Part shown: positions 45,768 to 56,370 of the stretch, one piece after another
How the letters are laid out: every line of letters begins with the position of its first letter
Position numbering within the stretch: position 1 is the first letter of the stretch
Source of the DNA: Flavobacterium nitrogenifigens
GTDB taxonomy: Bacteria > Bacteroidota > Bacteroidia > Flavobacteriales > Flavobacteriaceae
DNA: 64,000 bases
Reading direction: 5' to 3'
NCBI RefSeq assembly: GCF_003254565.1
Contig: NZ_QJRI01000166.1
Coordinates: 1 to 64,000 of the forward strand
Notes under the pieces: generated by a model
Seen by the model: the letters and a program-made list of their open reading frames with translations, nothing else
Databases searched by the model: none
What the model was told of the DNA's origin: nothing
Translations under genes and position numbers: made by a program

Positions 45768-48700
45768 ATGAAATTCAAGATTAATGTTAGAAAAATTGCA
45801 GTACTCTTTTTTGTACTGTTGACTAAACTGACTTTTGCCCAAGATCGGGTGGTGTCAGGAATTGTTTCAGATGAGAATGGAGTTCCATTGCCAGGTGTGG
45901 GTATACTGGTAAAAGGAACTCAAACAGGTTCTCAGACTGATTTTGATGGGAAATATTCAATAAAAGCTGATGCAAATGCGGTTCTTGTGTTTAGCTTTAT
46001 TGGAATGCAGACAAAAGAAGTTCCTGCTCGTAGTAATAGCGTAAATGTAAAAATGTCTGCAGGTTCTACGCAATTGCAGGAAATCGTAGTTACAGCATTA
46101 GGGCTTAAAAGAGAGAAAAAATCTCTAGGTTATGCCACACAAGAAATAAACGGAGATCAGCTTACAAAAATAAATACAGGTAACGTTTCGAATAATATTT
46201 CTGGAAAAATTGCCGGTGTAGAAATTAGAAGAAATAATAATATTGGCGGTTCTACCAATGTTGTCATTCGTGGTACTAGTTCGTTAACAGGAAGTAATCA
46301 AGCTTTATGGGTTGTTGATGGAATTGTATTAAACAATGACAACACCAATACAGCAGATCAAAAATCAGGAGGAAACAAAGGAGGTTACGATTACGGAAAT
46401 GCCGCTTCAGATATAAACCCAGATGATATTGAAACCATGAACGTCTTAAAAGGCGCAGCGGCTACAGCATTGTATGGGTCAAGAGCGTCAAATGGGGTTA
46501 TCATCGTGACGCTAAAAAAAGGAAGCAAAACTAAAGGCGGATTAGGATTTGATTTTAGTTCAGGAGTTAATATTGGAGTAGTGGATAAAAAGACCTTGCC
46601 AGAGTATCAAAAACAATACGGAGGAGGATATGGTGATTTTTATGGTACAGTTGATTTAGGTAGTGGTGTTCATCCTTATACAGCAACCGATGATGCTGCT
46701 TGGGGGCCAAAATTTGATCCTTCATTGTTGGTTTATAATTGGAATTCGTTTTATCCAGAATTGCCAACTTATGGTAAAGCAACTCCATATACTGCTGTTA
46801 AAAATGATCCAAACAGTTTTTATCAAAACAGTTTAACGTACATTAATAGCATCTCTTTTTCTGGTGCGAATGATCAGGGGGATTTTAGATTTGGATATAC
46901 CAATTACAATCAGCAGCAGGCAATTCTTCCAAATAGTAACAACAGAAAAGACAACTTTAATTTTTCTGGAAGTTATAAAGTTACGCCAAAAACGAGAATT
47001 TCGACATCAGCAAATTATTTGACATCTGATGCTATTGGAATGAACGAAACAGGATATGGAGATGGAGGAAATAACTATTTAAGCAGTGTTAGACAATGGT
47101 ACACAACTAACGCCGATTTTCAAGATCTAAAAGATGCTTACGAATTAACCCGTAAAAATACCACTTGGAATGTATATGGACCAACAGATTTAAGAGTTCA
47201 GTTTCATGACAATCCATATTTTCAACGTGCCAATAATTACAACTCATTAAAAAGAGATCGTTTCTTTGGTAATGTAGTGGTGAAAACAGAAGTTACAAAC
47301 TGGTTTGATATTATGGGGCGTGGTGCTGTAGATTTTTATCATCAATTACAGGAAGAACGTATTGCTGTAGGTTCTAAAAGAACACCAAATGGTCTTGGTC
47401 AATATTCTAGATTTGATAAAAATTTCCGCGAGATCAATTTAGATTTAGTGCTTAATTTTAAAACGGCTATTACTGATGGAATCAGTTTTAATGGTATGTT
47501 AGGAGGAAACTCTAGACGTTCTGTTAACAATTCTATCTATGCATTAACAAATGGAGGATTGGTTGTTCCTGGAATTTATGCATTGAATAACTCAATTGAT
47601 GGAATTACAAATCCAGAAGAAATCCAGCAAACTATAGGGACTAATAGTGTTTATGGGATGGCGAGTTTTAATTTCCTTGACACATATTTCCTTGAGGGAA
47701 CGTATAGAGTAGATCAATCGTCTACTTTGCCAAAAGACAATAATACCTATTCTTATCCATCGATTACGGCAACTTATATTTTTAGTAACCATATTAAAGC
47801 AGATTGGCTATCATTTGGTAAGTTGCGTTTGAATTATGCTGAAACAGGAAACGATGCCCCATTTGGAGTGACTTCTACGCTGTATCCTAAAAATTTCAAT
47901 TTTGGAGGTAGAGTACGTTTTTCTACAGATAATGATAAAAGTAATTCTGACTTGAAAAGTGAGTTGACAAAAGGGGTAGAGGCTGGTCTTGAACTTAAGT
48001 TTTTCAAAAACAGATTAGGAATTGATTTCTCTTACTACAAAACGAATACAACAAATCAGATTCTTTCTATTGAAACTCCAACACAAACAGGATATACAAG
48101 AGCATGGATCAATGCTGGAGATGTTCAAAACAAAGGATTTGAGGTAACATTAAATGCAACTCCAATAAAAACTAAAGATTTTTCATGGCAGGCTACAGTG
48201 AACTGGTCAACTAATAAAAATGAGGTAATCTCTTTAGGAGGAGCTAGCCAGATTTCATTAGGATCGTTCCAAGGAGTAAATTATGTGGCTGAAGTTGGCA
48301 AACCTATAGGACAGCTAGTGGGTTCTGGATATACATATTTAAACGGAGAAAAAGTAATTCGTTCAAATGGAAGATACTTGCAAACTGCTGGAACTGTAAT
48401 TGGAAATGTTGCGCCAGATTGGATTGGCGGTTTCAATAACGTTTTAACGTACAAAAACATTTCCTTCAATTTCTTAATTGATGTTAAAAAAGGAGGAGAT
48501 GTGTATTCTTTAGATCAGCAATACGGACATGCAACAGGAATTTACGAGAGTACAGTGAGTAAAAATCATAATGGAGTTCCTCAGCGCGAACCAGTTGCTG
48601 ATGGTGGTGGAATATTGCTAGACGGTGTAAAACAAGATGGTACGCCAAATAATGTAACGGTAAGTGTAACTGGAGCAGACGGATACTATTTTTACAATTC

Positions 48701-48971
48701 TATGCCTCAACAAGAGTATGTATATGATGCATCATATGTAAAGCTGCGTGAGGTTGGATTGAGTTATAAACTGCCAAAAAGATTTATAGAAAACACTTTT
48801 ATCAGCAATATGGTTTTTGCTGTAAACGGAAGTAATCTATGGATCATTCATAAAAACTTACCATATGCAGATCCAGAAGCAGGAGCGTCTTCAGGTAATT
48901 TGCAAGGCTTTCAAACTGGAGTGTTGCCAACAACAAAAGAGTACAGTTTTACTATGAAAGTTCAATTCTAA
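45768..48971 (+). CDS. SusC/RagA TonB-dependent transporter, predicted peptide uptake
   Basis: The 1067-aa product has a signal peptide (to about residue 24, LTFAQ). The carboxypeptidase-like domain (VSGIVSDENGVPLPGVGILV), TonB-box region LQEIVVTALGLKREKKSLGY, plug (NQALWVVDGIVLNNDNTNTA, NVLKGAAATALYGSRASNG) and a barrel ending SFTMKVQF follow. TALGLKREKKSLGYA is a variant common in RagA-like transporters. It has no STN domain. Its SusD partner belongs to the subgroup often linked to peptides, and peptidase genes flank the pair, so it probably imports Pro/Hyp-rich oligopeptides. That substrate is an inference. Confidence 0.95.
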   Translation: MKFKINVRKIAVLFFVLLTKLTFAQDRVVSGIVSDENGVPLPGVGILVKGTQTGSQTDFDGKYSIKADANAVLVFSFIGMQTKEVPARSNSVNVKMSAGSTQLQEIVVTALGLKREKKSLGYATQEINGDQLTKINTGNVSNNISGKIAGVEIRRNNNIGGSTNVVIRGTSSLTGSNQALWVVDGIVLNNDNTNTADQKSGGNKGGYDYGNAASDINPDDIETMNVLKGAAATALYGSRASNGVIIVTLKKGSKTKGGLGFDFSSGVNIGVVDKKTLPEYQKQYGGGYGDFYGTVDLGSGVHPYTATDDAAWGPKFDPSLLVYNWNSFYPELPTYGKATPYTAVKNDPNSFYQNSLTYINSISFSGANDQGDFRFGYTNYNQQQAILPNSNNRKDNFNFSGSYKVTPKTRISTSANYLTSDAIGMNETGYGDGGNNYLSSVRQWYTTNADFQDLKDAYELTRKNTTWNVYGPTDLRVQFHDNPYFQRANNYNSLKRDRFFGNVVVKTEVTNWFDIMGRGAVDFYHQLQEERIAVGSKRTPNGLGQYSRFDKNFREINLDLVLNFKTAITDGISFNGMLGGNSRRSVNNSIYALTNGGLVVPGIYALNNSIDGITNPEEIQQTIGTNSVYGMASFNFLDTYFLEGTYRVDQSSTLPKDNNTYSYPSITATYIFSNHIKADWLSFGKLRLNYAETGNDAPFGVTSTLYPKNFNFGGRVRFSTDNDKSNSDLKSELTKGVEAGLELKFFKNRLGIDFSYYKTNTTNQILSIETPTQTGYTRAWINAGDVQNKGFEVTLNATPIKTKDFSWQATVNWSTNKNEVISLGGASQISLGSFQGVNYVAEVGKPIGQLVGSGYTYLNGEKVIRSNGRYLQTAGTVIGNVAPDWIGGFNNVLTYKNISFNFLIDVKKGGDVYSLDQQYGHATGIYESTVSKNHNGVPQREPVADGGGILLDGVKQDGTPNNVTVSVTGADGYYFYNSMPQQEYVYDASYVKLREVGLSYKLPKRFIENTFISNMVFAVNGSNLWIIHKNLPYADPEAGASSGNLQGFQTGVLPTTKEYSFTMKVQF

Positions 48972-48984
48972 AAAAAATAAAGAC

Positions 48985-50442
48985 ATGAAAATTATAAAAA
49001 CAATATTTTTTGCAGGAGCTGTTTTATGTGCAGTAGCTTCATGTGATAACTTGGATGACATGAATAAGAATGAAAAAGCTTATGAAACGGCCCTTCCAAG
49101 TGCCTTGATGACTAGTGCACAAGTGAATTATGCTTACTTTCTAACGAATGCTTCAGTAAATTCAAATAATTTCAGAGCTTATGCGCAACATTGGTCAACA
49201 GCAACTTATACAGATGAGGCTAATTATAATCAGGCAAAAAGAAATTTAGGAAGCTCACATGCTGTACTATTATATCGTGACGTGCTTCAAGATTTAATAA
49301 ATGCACAAAATCAGATTCAAAATACGAAAGTGTTAGGGCCAATTGAAGAAGGTGTAAAGAAAAACCAGCTTGCTATTTTAGAAGTGCAGATCATAATGGC
49401 TTATCAAACTCTGGTAGATTTGTTTGGTAACGTTGCCTATTCACAGGCTTTTGATATTAAAAAATTTCCACTTCCTAAGTATGATGATGCTAAAACAATC
49501 TATTTTGATTTAGCTTCTCGTTTGGATGTTGCCATTGCAGCTTTAGATGACGAAAATGAAAGTTTTGGAGGTGCTGATCTGATTTTTAACGGAAACGTAG
49601 CAAAATGGAAAATATTGGCTAACAGCGTAAAGCTTAAAATGGGATTGCATCTAGCTGATGTTGATGCTGCAAAAGCAAAAGCAATGGTGGAGAGTGCTTT
49701 TAACTCAGGAGTGATGAGTAAAGAAACTGATACTGCATTGTTTCAGTATTTTTCTTCAAATGTAGATATGAATCCGCTATACGATAGTTTAGTAAGTGAG
49801 AATCAGATCAATATTGCAGAGTTTTTTGTTAATGAGTTAAACGGAAAAGAAGATCCTAGACGTGATTTTTTCTTTAATCCAGAATCAAAAATAAATGGCG
49901 AATATAAAGGTGCACCTTATGCACAACAGGTTACTTACGCCAATTATACTAATACAGGTAAAAGATTAAGAGAAAAAACAAACCCTGGCGTAATATTCGA
50001 TTATACTGAAACTTGTTTTTTATTGGCCGATGCGGCAAGCCGAGGCTTTAATGTAGGTGCTGATGCTGCAACATATTATGCAAAAGGAATAGAAGCAAGC
50101 ATGAAATTTTGGGGAGTTGCAAGCGCTGATATTCAAACTTACTTAGCACGCACTGATGTGGCTTTTGCAACTGCAACAGGAACAGACAAACAGAAAATTG
50201 CATACCAACTTTGGATAGCATACTACAATCGTGGTTTTGAAGCGTGGACAGAGTATAGAAGACTAGATTATCCAATACTTGTGGCACCTCCAACAGCTGT
50301 GCAAGAAGCTGATGGTAAAGTTCCAGTTAGAAACATTTATTCTACATCTGATAAGACACTGAATGCCGCTAATTATGAAGCAGCTTCAACAGCAATTGGA
50401 GGAGATTTAATGACAACAAAGATTTTTTGGGACAAATTTTAA
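48985..50442 (+). CDS. SusD/RagB-like lipoprotein (SusD-like_2 type)
   Basis: The 485-aa product has a lipobox VASC (Cys20). LDDMNKNEKAYETALPSALM, NNFRAYAQHWSTATYTDEAN and the C-terminal YNRGFEAWTEYRRLDYPILV match the SusD-like_2 branch, which differs from the two glycan-type SusD proteins in this window. It follows SusC after 13 bp. This branch often accompanies peptidase genes, which agrees with the context. The terminator at 50472 closes the pair. Confidence 0.92.
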   Translation: MKIIKTIFFAGAVLCAVASCDNLDDMNKNEKAYETALPSALMTSAQVNYAYFLTNASVNSNNFRAYAQHWSTATYTDEANYNQAKRNLGSSHAVLLYRDVLQDLINAQNQIQNTKVLGPIEEGVKKNQLAILEVQIIMAYQTLVDLFGNVAYSQAFDIKKFPLPKYDDAKTIYFDLASRLDVAIAALDDENESFGGADLIFNGNVAKWKILANSVKLKMGLHLADVDAAKAKAMVESAFNSGVMSKETDTALFQYFSSNVDMNPLYDSLVSENQINIAEFFVNELNGKEDPRRDFFFNPESKINGEYKGAPYAQQVTYANYTNTGKRLREKTNPGVIFDYTETCFLLADAASRGFNVGADAATYYAKGIEASMKFWGVASADIQTYLARTDVAFATATGTDKQKIAYQLWIAYYNRGFEAWTEYRRLDYPILVAPPTAVQEADGKVPVRNIYSTSDKTLNAANYEAASTAIGGDLMTTKIFWDKF

Positions 50443-50471
50443 TTTTGAGTTAGTTTAATTTGTTTTTTGAG

Positions 50472-50498
50472 ACCAGCACTTTTAAGTGCTGGTTTTTT
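50472..50498 (+). terminator. Terminator after SusD
   Basis: ACCAGCACTT pairs with AAGTGCTGGT around TTT-A, followed by TTTTTT. Confidence 0.85.
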
Positions 50499-50707
50499 AT
50501 TTTTCCAGTATTTGCAAGGGTCGACTGATATTTATGATTCATTTTGTAAGGTTTGTTTTTAATATTTTATTATGATTATTTTTTTATTATATGTTTTTTT
50601 AAGGTTAAAAATATGATAATTATGTATTATTTCTGAATAAAATACTATCAAAAAGATAGAAGCTTGTGCGGTAACTTTGATTGTTACTAATTAAAAAACC
50701 TAAACAA

Positions 50708-53700
50708 ATGAAATTAAAATTACTAATCTGCTTTCTGATTTTCAGTTCATTGAAAGTTAGCGCACAAGGTTTGCCTTGTCGGACAAGCGAAGAAAATGAA
50801 AAAGTGTACCGGAATAATCCACACGCACTTCAAGAGAAAAAGAACTTTGATGTTTTTAGTAAAAATTTTGCAGCACAGCGTAAATCTTCAACGGCAAAAG
50901 CGGCTGCAGTTACTTACACAATTCCAGTAGTATTTCATATTTATGGTGATGTGCAAGGCGGAAAAACGGTTACATACGAGAAGATTGTAAACCACTTAGC
51001 TCAGCTTAATGATGATTTTAATGGACGTAATGCAGATTATCAAACTGTTGAATCATTTTTTCAAGCACGCCGCGGAACGCTGAATATTGAATTTAAGCTT
51101 GCGAAAAAAGATCCTAATGGTGGTTGTACGACAGGTGTTGTTTTTCATCCAACTAAAAACGGTTACGGAAACGGTGGAGGCTACGATGACCAGATTGCAG
51201 CTGATGCTTGGGACAACACCAAATATATGAATGTCTATATACAGAATGATTTGTATAATGATGGCGCTACGAATAATTCAGGTGTGGCTTGGTATCCAAG
51301 TTCAGACATGACAGCAAACAATACAGCTCGTGTTGTTTTTAACGGAGCTTATTTATATGATAACTCCTATAGTAAAGAATTCTCAGCAACGCTTACTCAC
51401 GAATTCGGGCACTTTCTTAATCTGATTCATACTTTTGAAGGAGGTTGTACAGGAACTGATGAAGTTGCTGATACTCCTGCGGAAGACGGAAAGCATACTT
51501 TAGGATGTACTCCTGGAACAAATTGCAGTGGCGATAAAGTAAATTTTGAAAATTACATGGGATACAATGGAGCACAAGGGTGCTACAAAATGTATACACA
51601 AGGTCAGATTGATAGAATGTTGGCGGCTCTGGAACACCCTGCGAGAAAATCGCTGTGGCAAGCACAAAACTTAATTGATACAGGTGTAAATTCTACAGGA
51701 AGTACACTTACTGCTTCGGCTGTAGCTTTTAAAGAAGCGATTGTAAATGACGGTTCTTTTGATACTTCATCCATAATCAAATTAAACGGAACTAAAACTT
51801 TTGCGGTTTCTTCTGGAACAATGACAGCAGGAACTCATTTTACACATACTTTTCCAGCAGGAATTACACCTGTCCTTACTGTAAACTCCAACAATCAAAT
51901 TACAGTTACATTAACTGGGAAAGCAACAAATCATGCATTAAGCAACAATGCATCGGGTGGAATTAGTTTTTTGCCAGCAGCTTTTGCAGGCGGAACAGCT
52001 GATTTATCTTGTACTTCTTTATACTTTAATTTTAAATTCTCAGACCCATACGGAATCTTCTTTGTTGACATGCCAGATGTTACGGTTTCGTCAGCATTGA
52101 CATGGAAATATTTTGAAATCGCAAAAGGAGATGATCGTGCATTTGGAGGCTGGCGTTATGCAGCGAATGCTTTAAAAATTGAAACGTATGCAAAGAAACT
52201 AGTTTGCGAAACGGGTACTAGAAATATTTCATTATTGAATGCAAACACAGCAGTTGGTCCAACAAGCAATATGACTGCTCCAGGTGCTTATCCAAATCAG
52301 TTAGATTTAAGAACAGCGAGTTACACGGCTTGGGATGGAAAAACTGGTTATGTAGGATTTGATTATTTAATGGATGGTCTTACCTGTTATGGATGGTTTA
52401 AAGTAAAAGTAAACGCTGATGGTGATGGATATACAATTTTGGAGTATGCTTATAATACAAAACCGAACACTCCAATTTATACAGGAATGACCGATAAAAC
52501 GGCAACAACTTTATCACCAGAAACATTGTATGAAGCTGAAGTAAATGATGGAAGTGTAACTTCAACGGCAATAATTGCTTTGAGCACTAATAATGGCACA
52601 TTTACAAAAAGCAGTGGCACTTTTACAGCAGGAACCGATTATACAATTACAGGCGTACCTGCTGGTTTAACTGCAGTTTTAACTCTTGAAAGCAATTCTA
52701 AAACGGTACTTTCTTTTACAGGAAAAGCAACTGCACACAATACAACAAACGATGCTGTTATTACAGTTACGTTTAAAGATGCTGCCATTACAGGCGGAAT
52801 ATCGACTTTGGATACCGCTACTAAAACAATCAATTTAAAATTCGATGCGCCTTATGGAGTATTTTATGTAAACAATCCAGATTATACGGCCAATGCAGCA
52901 TCAACTTGGCAGTATTTTGATATGGGTATTGGAGACAATACGGAGTATGGAGCATGGCAATATGCGGCGGCAGCTTTAAAAATAGAAACTTACGGAAAAA
53001 GACTGGTTTCTGAAGCGGGAACAAGAAATATATCTTTCTTATCACAAGGTACTTCTATTGGAGCTTCTAGTAATTTTGCCGCACCTGGAGCATATCCAAA
53101 TCAATTAGATTTGAGAACAGCTACTTATACAAATTGGGATAATAAAACAGGATATGTTGGTTTTGAATATACAAGCAGAGGACGTGTTTGCTACGGATGG
53201 ATGCATGTAAAAGTAGAAGGTGGCGGAGTAGGGTATACTGTGTTGGATTATGCTTATAACACCAAACCAAATGAACCAATTTTAGCAGGTGTACAAACAA
53301 CAAATACAGTATTGGCTCCAACAAATTTAACAGCAACGGTGACTAATTTACAAGCTGTGCTTAACTGGACTAATAATGCTACAAATGCTACAAATGTAAT
53401 TATCGAAAGAGCAGGTTCAGATGATGTTTATGCTGAAATTGCGACACTAGCTAACAATGTAGCTACTTATACTAATACAGGTTTAACTGCGGACAGCACT
53501 TATAAATATAGAGCTAGAGCAAAATCAGGGGCTGATTATTCTGCTTATTCAAATGTGGCTACTGTGACAATTCCTGCGGCTCCATTATGCAGTGCGCAAG
53601 GAACAAACGGTTACGAATTTATAAGTTCTGTTGCAGTAGGAAGTTTTGTAAATGCATCAGGAAAAGAAACAAACGGTTATGCAGATTATACTTCAAAAGT

Positions 53701-54553
53701 GATTACTTTAAATCCGAATGCAAATACAAGCGTTACTTTAACTCCAGGTTTTAGTGGTTCTGCCTACACAGAATATTGGGGAGTTTGGATTGACTACAAT
53801 AAAAACAATCAGTTTGAAGCATCTGAAAGAGTAATTAATAATGTTTCATCAAACGCTGCAGTAATTACAAGTTTTACACCTGCATCATTTACAGGTACTA
53901 CTAAAATGAGAGTTGTAATGAAGTATAATGCCAATCCGTCTTCAACTTGTGGAAATCTAGGAGATGGTGAAATCGAAGATTATACGGTTCAAGCAGGAAC
54001 TTCTGTTCCACCAAATCCTGCAACATTGACAATTCCTGCTAATCTTGGAAATGCAGGAGTGTATTCATCAGGATTTTATGCTTCTTGGGCAACATCTACA
54101 GATGCTGCATCTTATGAAGTGCAATTGAATACTTCATCAGGATGGACATCTGCAGGAACTTCTACAACATATTATTTATGGATTCCGAAACAAGGAACTC
54201 AAACCGTATATGAATTTAGAGTAAGAGCAATAAATGGAACGGCTTTTAGCGAATGGAGCGCTTCTCATACAATTGATCTACAATCTGGAAGTGCTGGTTT
54301 GCCAGGCATAAATACAAATACTGCAAAAGCATTTACAATGTATCCAAACCCAGCTTCAGATGTTGTAAACTTTACTTTTGAAAACATTGATATCAATAAA
54401 GTTAAAGTGTCAATTTATAACAGCACAGGTCACTTGGTAGATACGTTACATAATACAACCGTTTATTCTCTTAAATATTTAAATAAAGGAGTTTATATTG
54501 TTGTGGCTACAGATGGAAAATTTGTAGAAAAGAAAAAATTATTGGTTGAGTAA
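50708..54553 (+). CDS. Secreted M43 (pappalysin-type) metalloprotease with repeats, GEVED domain and T9SS sorting domain
   Basis: The start chosen is the ATG at 50708, giving about 1281 aa with a signal peptide ending VSAQG. The zinc site THEFGHFLNLIHTFEGGC (H231, E232, H235, H241) and a downstream CYKMYTQGQIDRM Met-turn region are M43-type. Two homologous blocks of about 265 aa follow (about 330-595 and 600-865), each with NDGS, FTGKAT, YGKRLV or YAKKLV and GAYPNQLDLRTA. Then come an Fn3-like domain (APTNLTATVTNLQAVLNWTN), a GEVED domain (YWGVWIDYNKNNQFEASERV, ending DGEIEDYTV), a second Fn3-like domain and a type IX secretion C-terminal domain (MYPNPASDVVNF to the end). It probably starts extracellular breakdown of the protein whose peptides enter through the preceding SusCD. 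Confidence 0.92.
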   Translation: MKLKLLICFLIFSSLKVSAQGLPCRTSEENEKVYRNNPHALQEKKNFDVFSKNFAAQRKSSTAKAAAVTYTIPVVFHIYGDVQGGKTVTYEKIVNHLAQLNDDFNGRNADYQTVESFFQARRGTLNIEFKLAKKDPNGGCTTGVVFHPTKNGYGNGGGYDDQIAADAWDNTKYMNVYIQNDLYNDGATNNSGVAWYPSSDMTANNTARVVFNGAYLYDNSYSKEFSATLTHEFGHFLNLIHTFEGGCTGTDEVADTPAEDGKHTLGCTPGTNCSGDKVNFENYMGYNGAQGCYKMYTQGQIDRMLAALEHPARKSLWQAQNLIDTGVNSTGSTLTASAVAFKEAIVNDGSFDTSSIIKLNGTKTFAVSSGTMTAGTHFTHTFPAGITPVLTVNSNNQITVTLTGKATNHALSNNASGGISFLPAAFAGGTADLSCTSLYFNFKFSDPYGIFFVDMPDVTVSSALTWKYFEIAKGDDRAFGGWRYAANALKIETYAKKLVCETGTRNISLLNANTAVGPTSNMTAPGAYPNQLDLRTASYTAWDGKTGYVGFDYLMDGLTCYGWFKVKVNADGDGYTILEYAYNTKPNTPIYTGMTDKTATTLSPETLYEAEVNDGSVTSTAIIALSTNNGTFTKSSGTFTAGTDYTITGVPAGLTAVLTLESNSKTVLSFTGKATAHNTTNDAVITVTFKDAAITGGISTLDTATKTINLKFDAPYGVFYVNNPDYTANAASTWQYFDMGIGDNTEYGAWQYAAAALKIETYGKRLVSEAGTRNISFLSQGTSIGASSNFAAPGAYPNQLDLRTATYTNWDNKTGYVGFEYTSRGRVCYGWMHVKVEGGGVGYTVLDYAYNTKPNEPILAGVQTTNTVLAPTNLTATVTNLQAVLNWTNNATNATNVIIERAGSDDVYAEIATLANNVATYTNTGLTADSTYKYRARAKSGADYSAYSNVATVTIPAAPLCSAQGTNGYEFISSVAVGSFVNASGKETNGYADYTSKVITLNPNANTSVTLTPGFSGSAYTEYWGVWIDYNKNNQFEASERVINNVSSNAAVITSFTPASFTGTTKMRVVMKYNANPSSTCGNLGDGEIEDYTVQAGTSVPPNPATLTIPANLGNAGVYSSGFYASWATSTDAASYEVQLNTSSGWTSAGTSTTYYLWIPKQGTQTVYEFRVRAINGTAFSEWSASHTIDLQSGSAGLPGINTNTAKAFTMYPNPASDVVNFTFENIDINKVKVSIYNSTGHLVDTLHNTTVYSLKYLNKGVYIVVATDGKFVEKKKLLVE

Positions 54554-54578
54554 TAAGTTAATTTAGTTAAAAATGAAA

Positions 54579-54612
54579 AAGGGCTGTCTACGAAAATGGG
54601 CAGCCTTATTTT
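54579..54612 (+). terminator. Terminator after the metalloprotease
   Basis: AAGGGCTGTC and GGGCAGCCTT pair with one mismatch around ACGAAAAT, followed by ATTTTTTTT. Confidence 0.75.
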
Positions 54613-54639
54613 TTTTAATTCTATTGACGTAGAAATATT

Positions 54640-54955
54640 TCACTCCTACGGAGCTTTCTCTGGATTCATAAAATTTATTTCTATAAAGATATAGCCCCAC
54701 TGAGGCTTTTTTATATTTGGAAATTGTATTTTTTCTATAAATATTCTACTTCTCCGAAGCATTTAAAATATTAGAAAAAACTTTAGTGGAGTGGATATTT
54801 AATAAAAATCAAATTTAAATTTAAACATAGCCAATGGTTTCAACCATTGGAACACAAAGAGAATCACCAGATGTTAAAAAGCTTCAGAGAAGCATAATAT
54901 TTATAGAATAAAACATCATTAAAGATCAAAAAGCTCCAGAGGAGCGACATATATC
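54640..54955. repeat. Intergenic repeat region
   Basis: Pieces include ACTCCTACGGAGCTTTC, ACATAGCCAATGGTTTCAAC with its CCATTGG arm (54824-54850), and AAAGCTCCAGAGGAGCGACA (54929), the last nearly identical to 62766. TATTCTACTTCTCCGAAGCA (54745) is similar to 62861. No gene is seen in this gap. Confidence 0.7.
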
Positions 54956-54962
54956 TAATAAA

Positions 54963-54994
54963 AAAAGAGCCATCTTAATAGATGGCTCTTTTGA
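54963..54994 (-). terminator. Terminator of the minus-strand M24 gene
   Basis: AAAAGAGCCATC pairs with GATGGCTCTTTT around TTAATA. The A run on the left gives a T run for minus-strand transcripts. Confidence 0.8.
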
Positions 54995-55021
54995 AAATAT
55001 TAAATCAAAATTATTTAAAGC

Positions 55022-56233
55022 TTATAAACCAAACGGATTATCAATGCTCTGCATTGGTTCTGTAAACCATTTTGGACCTTCAGCCGTCATATAAAAATGA
55101 TCTTCATGGCGAATACCAAATTGACCCGGCATACAGATCATAGGCTCATTACTAACTACCATTCCTTCTTTTAAAATAGTTTGATTGCCTCTTACTAAAT
55201 AAGGATATTCATGAATATCTAAACCTGTTCCATGACCCACTCGGTGTGGCAATCCTGGAATTTCATAATCTCCGCTTAAACCAGCTTCTGTCAAAACTTT
55301 ACGAGCGGCATCATCTACAGAACCACATGTTGCTCCAATTTGAGCGGCATCAAAAGCTGCTTTTTGAGTTGCTTTTTCAAGATTCCATATTTTTCTGTGC
55401 TCGTCACTTGGAGTTCCATATACATAAGTTCTGGTAATATCAGATAAATAGCCTTCTAAGCGACATCCTGTATCAATCAAAACAACATCATTATTAACTA
55501 AATTTTGAGGAGCAGTAACTCCATGCGGATACTGAGAATCTTCTCCGAAAAGAACAATACAGAAATAAGAACCAGATGGAATACCAGCCTTAATATGTGC
55601 TCTATGAATGAAATCTACAACTGTACTTACTGGAATGCCTGGATATAATATACTAGCAGCTGCTTTTTGAACCACCATAGTAATATCTTTCGCTTTTTGA
55701 ATAATAGCAATTTCATTCGCCGATTTATGCATTCTGCACCCTGCTGTTATTGGCTGAGCATTTACAAAACTAAAGTTTGAATTCGCTTTTGAGATCGCGT
55801 CAATTAGAAAAAAAGCAGCCGATTCATCCAAGGCAATAGTACCATCAGTGATATTTTTACTTTTTAGAATATTGCCAAATAATTCAGAAGGACTCTCGTG
55901 TTCTTCCCAAAAGTTTAAATTTCCTTCAATTTTCATGAAAGTCTTAAAAGTTCCTTCTTCAAATTTTGGAACAATATATTCAACCGTTTCATCTTCAAGA
56001 ATTATGGCGCCAACCATACGCTCAGACGGATTCCATTTTGTTCCTGTAAAATAATACAGATTTGTTCCAGCATTTACATAAAGCGCTTTGCAATTTTGTT
56101 CTTTCATTAAAGAAACTGCTTTTTTGATACGCTGTTTGTATTCTAGAAGCGCTATTGGCACGACATCAAGTGTCATGTTTTGTATTTTTCCTAATTCGAT
56201 ATCTATAGTTGATCCGCCAACTCCAATTGCCAT
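55022..56233 (-). CDS. Xaa-Pro peptidase (M24)
   Basis: The 403-aa product has a creatinase/prolidase-type N-terminal domain (about 25-165, LYYFTGTKWNPSERMVGAII) and an M24 catalytic domain. Metal ligands are in VLIDTGCRLEGYLSDITRTY, RVGHGTGLDIHEYPYL, SNEPMICMPG and GIRHEDHF. It has no signal peptide, so it acts in the cytoplasm. It is a second M24 peptidase in the locus and diverges from the S37 gene. It may act on Xaa-Pro dipeptides (prolidase) or longer peptides, complementing the 42059 enzyme. Confidence 0.92.
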   Translation of the reverse strand: MAIGVGGSTIDIELGKIQNMTLDVVPIALLEYKQRIKKAVSLMKEQNCKALYVNAGTNLYYFTGTKWNPSERMVGAIILEDETVEYIVPKFEEGTFKTFMKIEGNLNFWEEHESPSELFGNILKSKNITDGTIALDESAAFFLIDAISKANSNFSFVNAQPITAGCRMHKSANEIAIIQKAKDITMVVQKAAASILYPGIPVSTVVDFIHRAHIKAGIPSGSYFCIVLFGEDSQYPHGVTAPQNLVNNDVVLIDTGCRLEGYLSDITRTYVYGTPSDEHRKIWNLEKATQKAAFDAAQIGATCGSVDDAARKVLTEAGLSGDYEIPGLPHRVGHGTGLDIHEYPYLVRGNQTILKEGMVVSNEPMICMPGQFGIRHEDHFYMTAEGPKWFTEPMQSIDNPFGL

Positions 56234-56370
56234 TTTTTATTTTTTAGGTTAGTATTTAATTATAGTGTAAATTATAAAATTGACGCAAAGTTCAATTTTT
56301 CAATAAAATTAAAGGATTATTTTTATTTTGTCCTATGTTGATGCAAACTAGATAAAATATTACATTTTAA

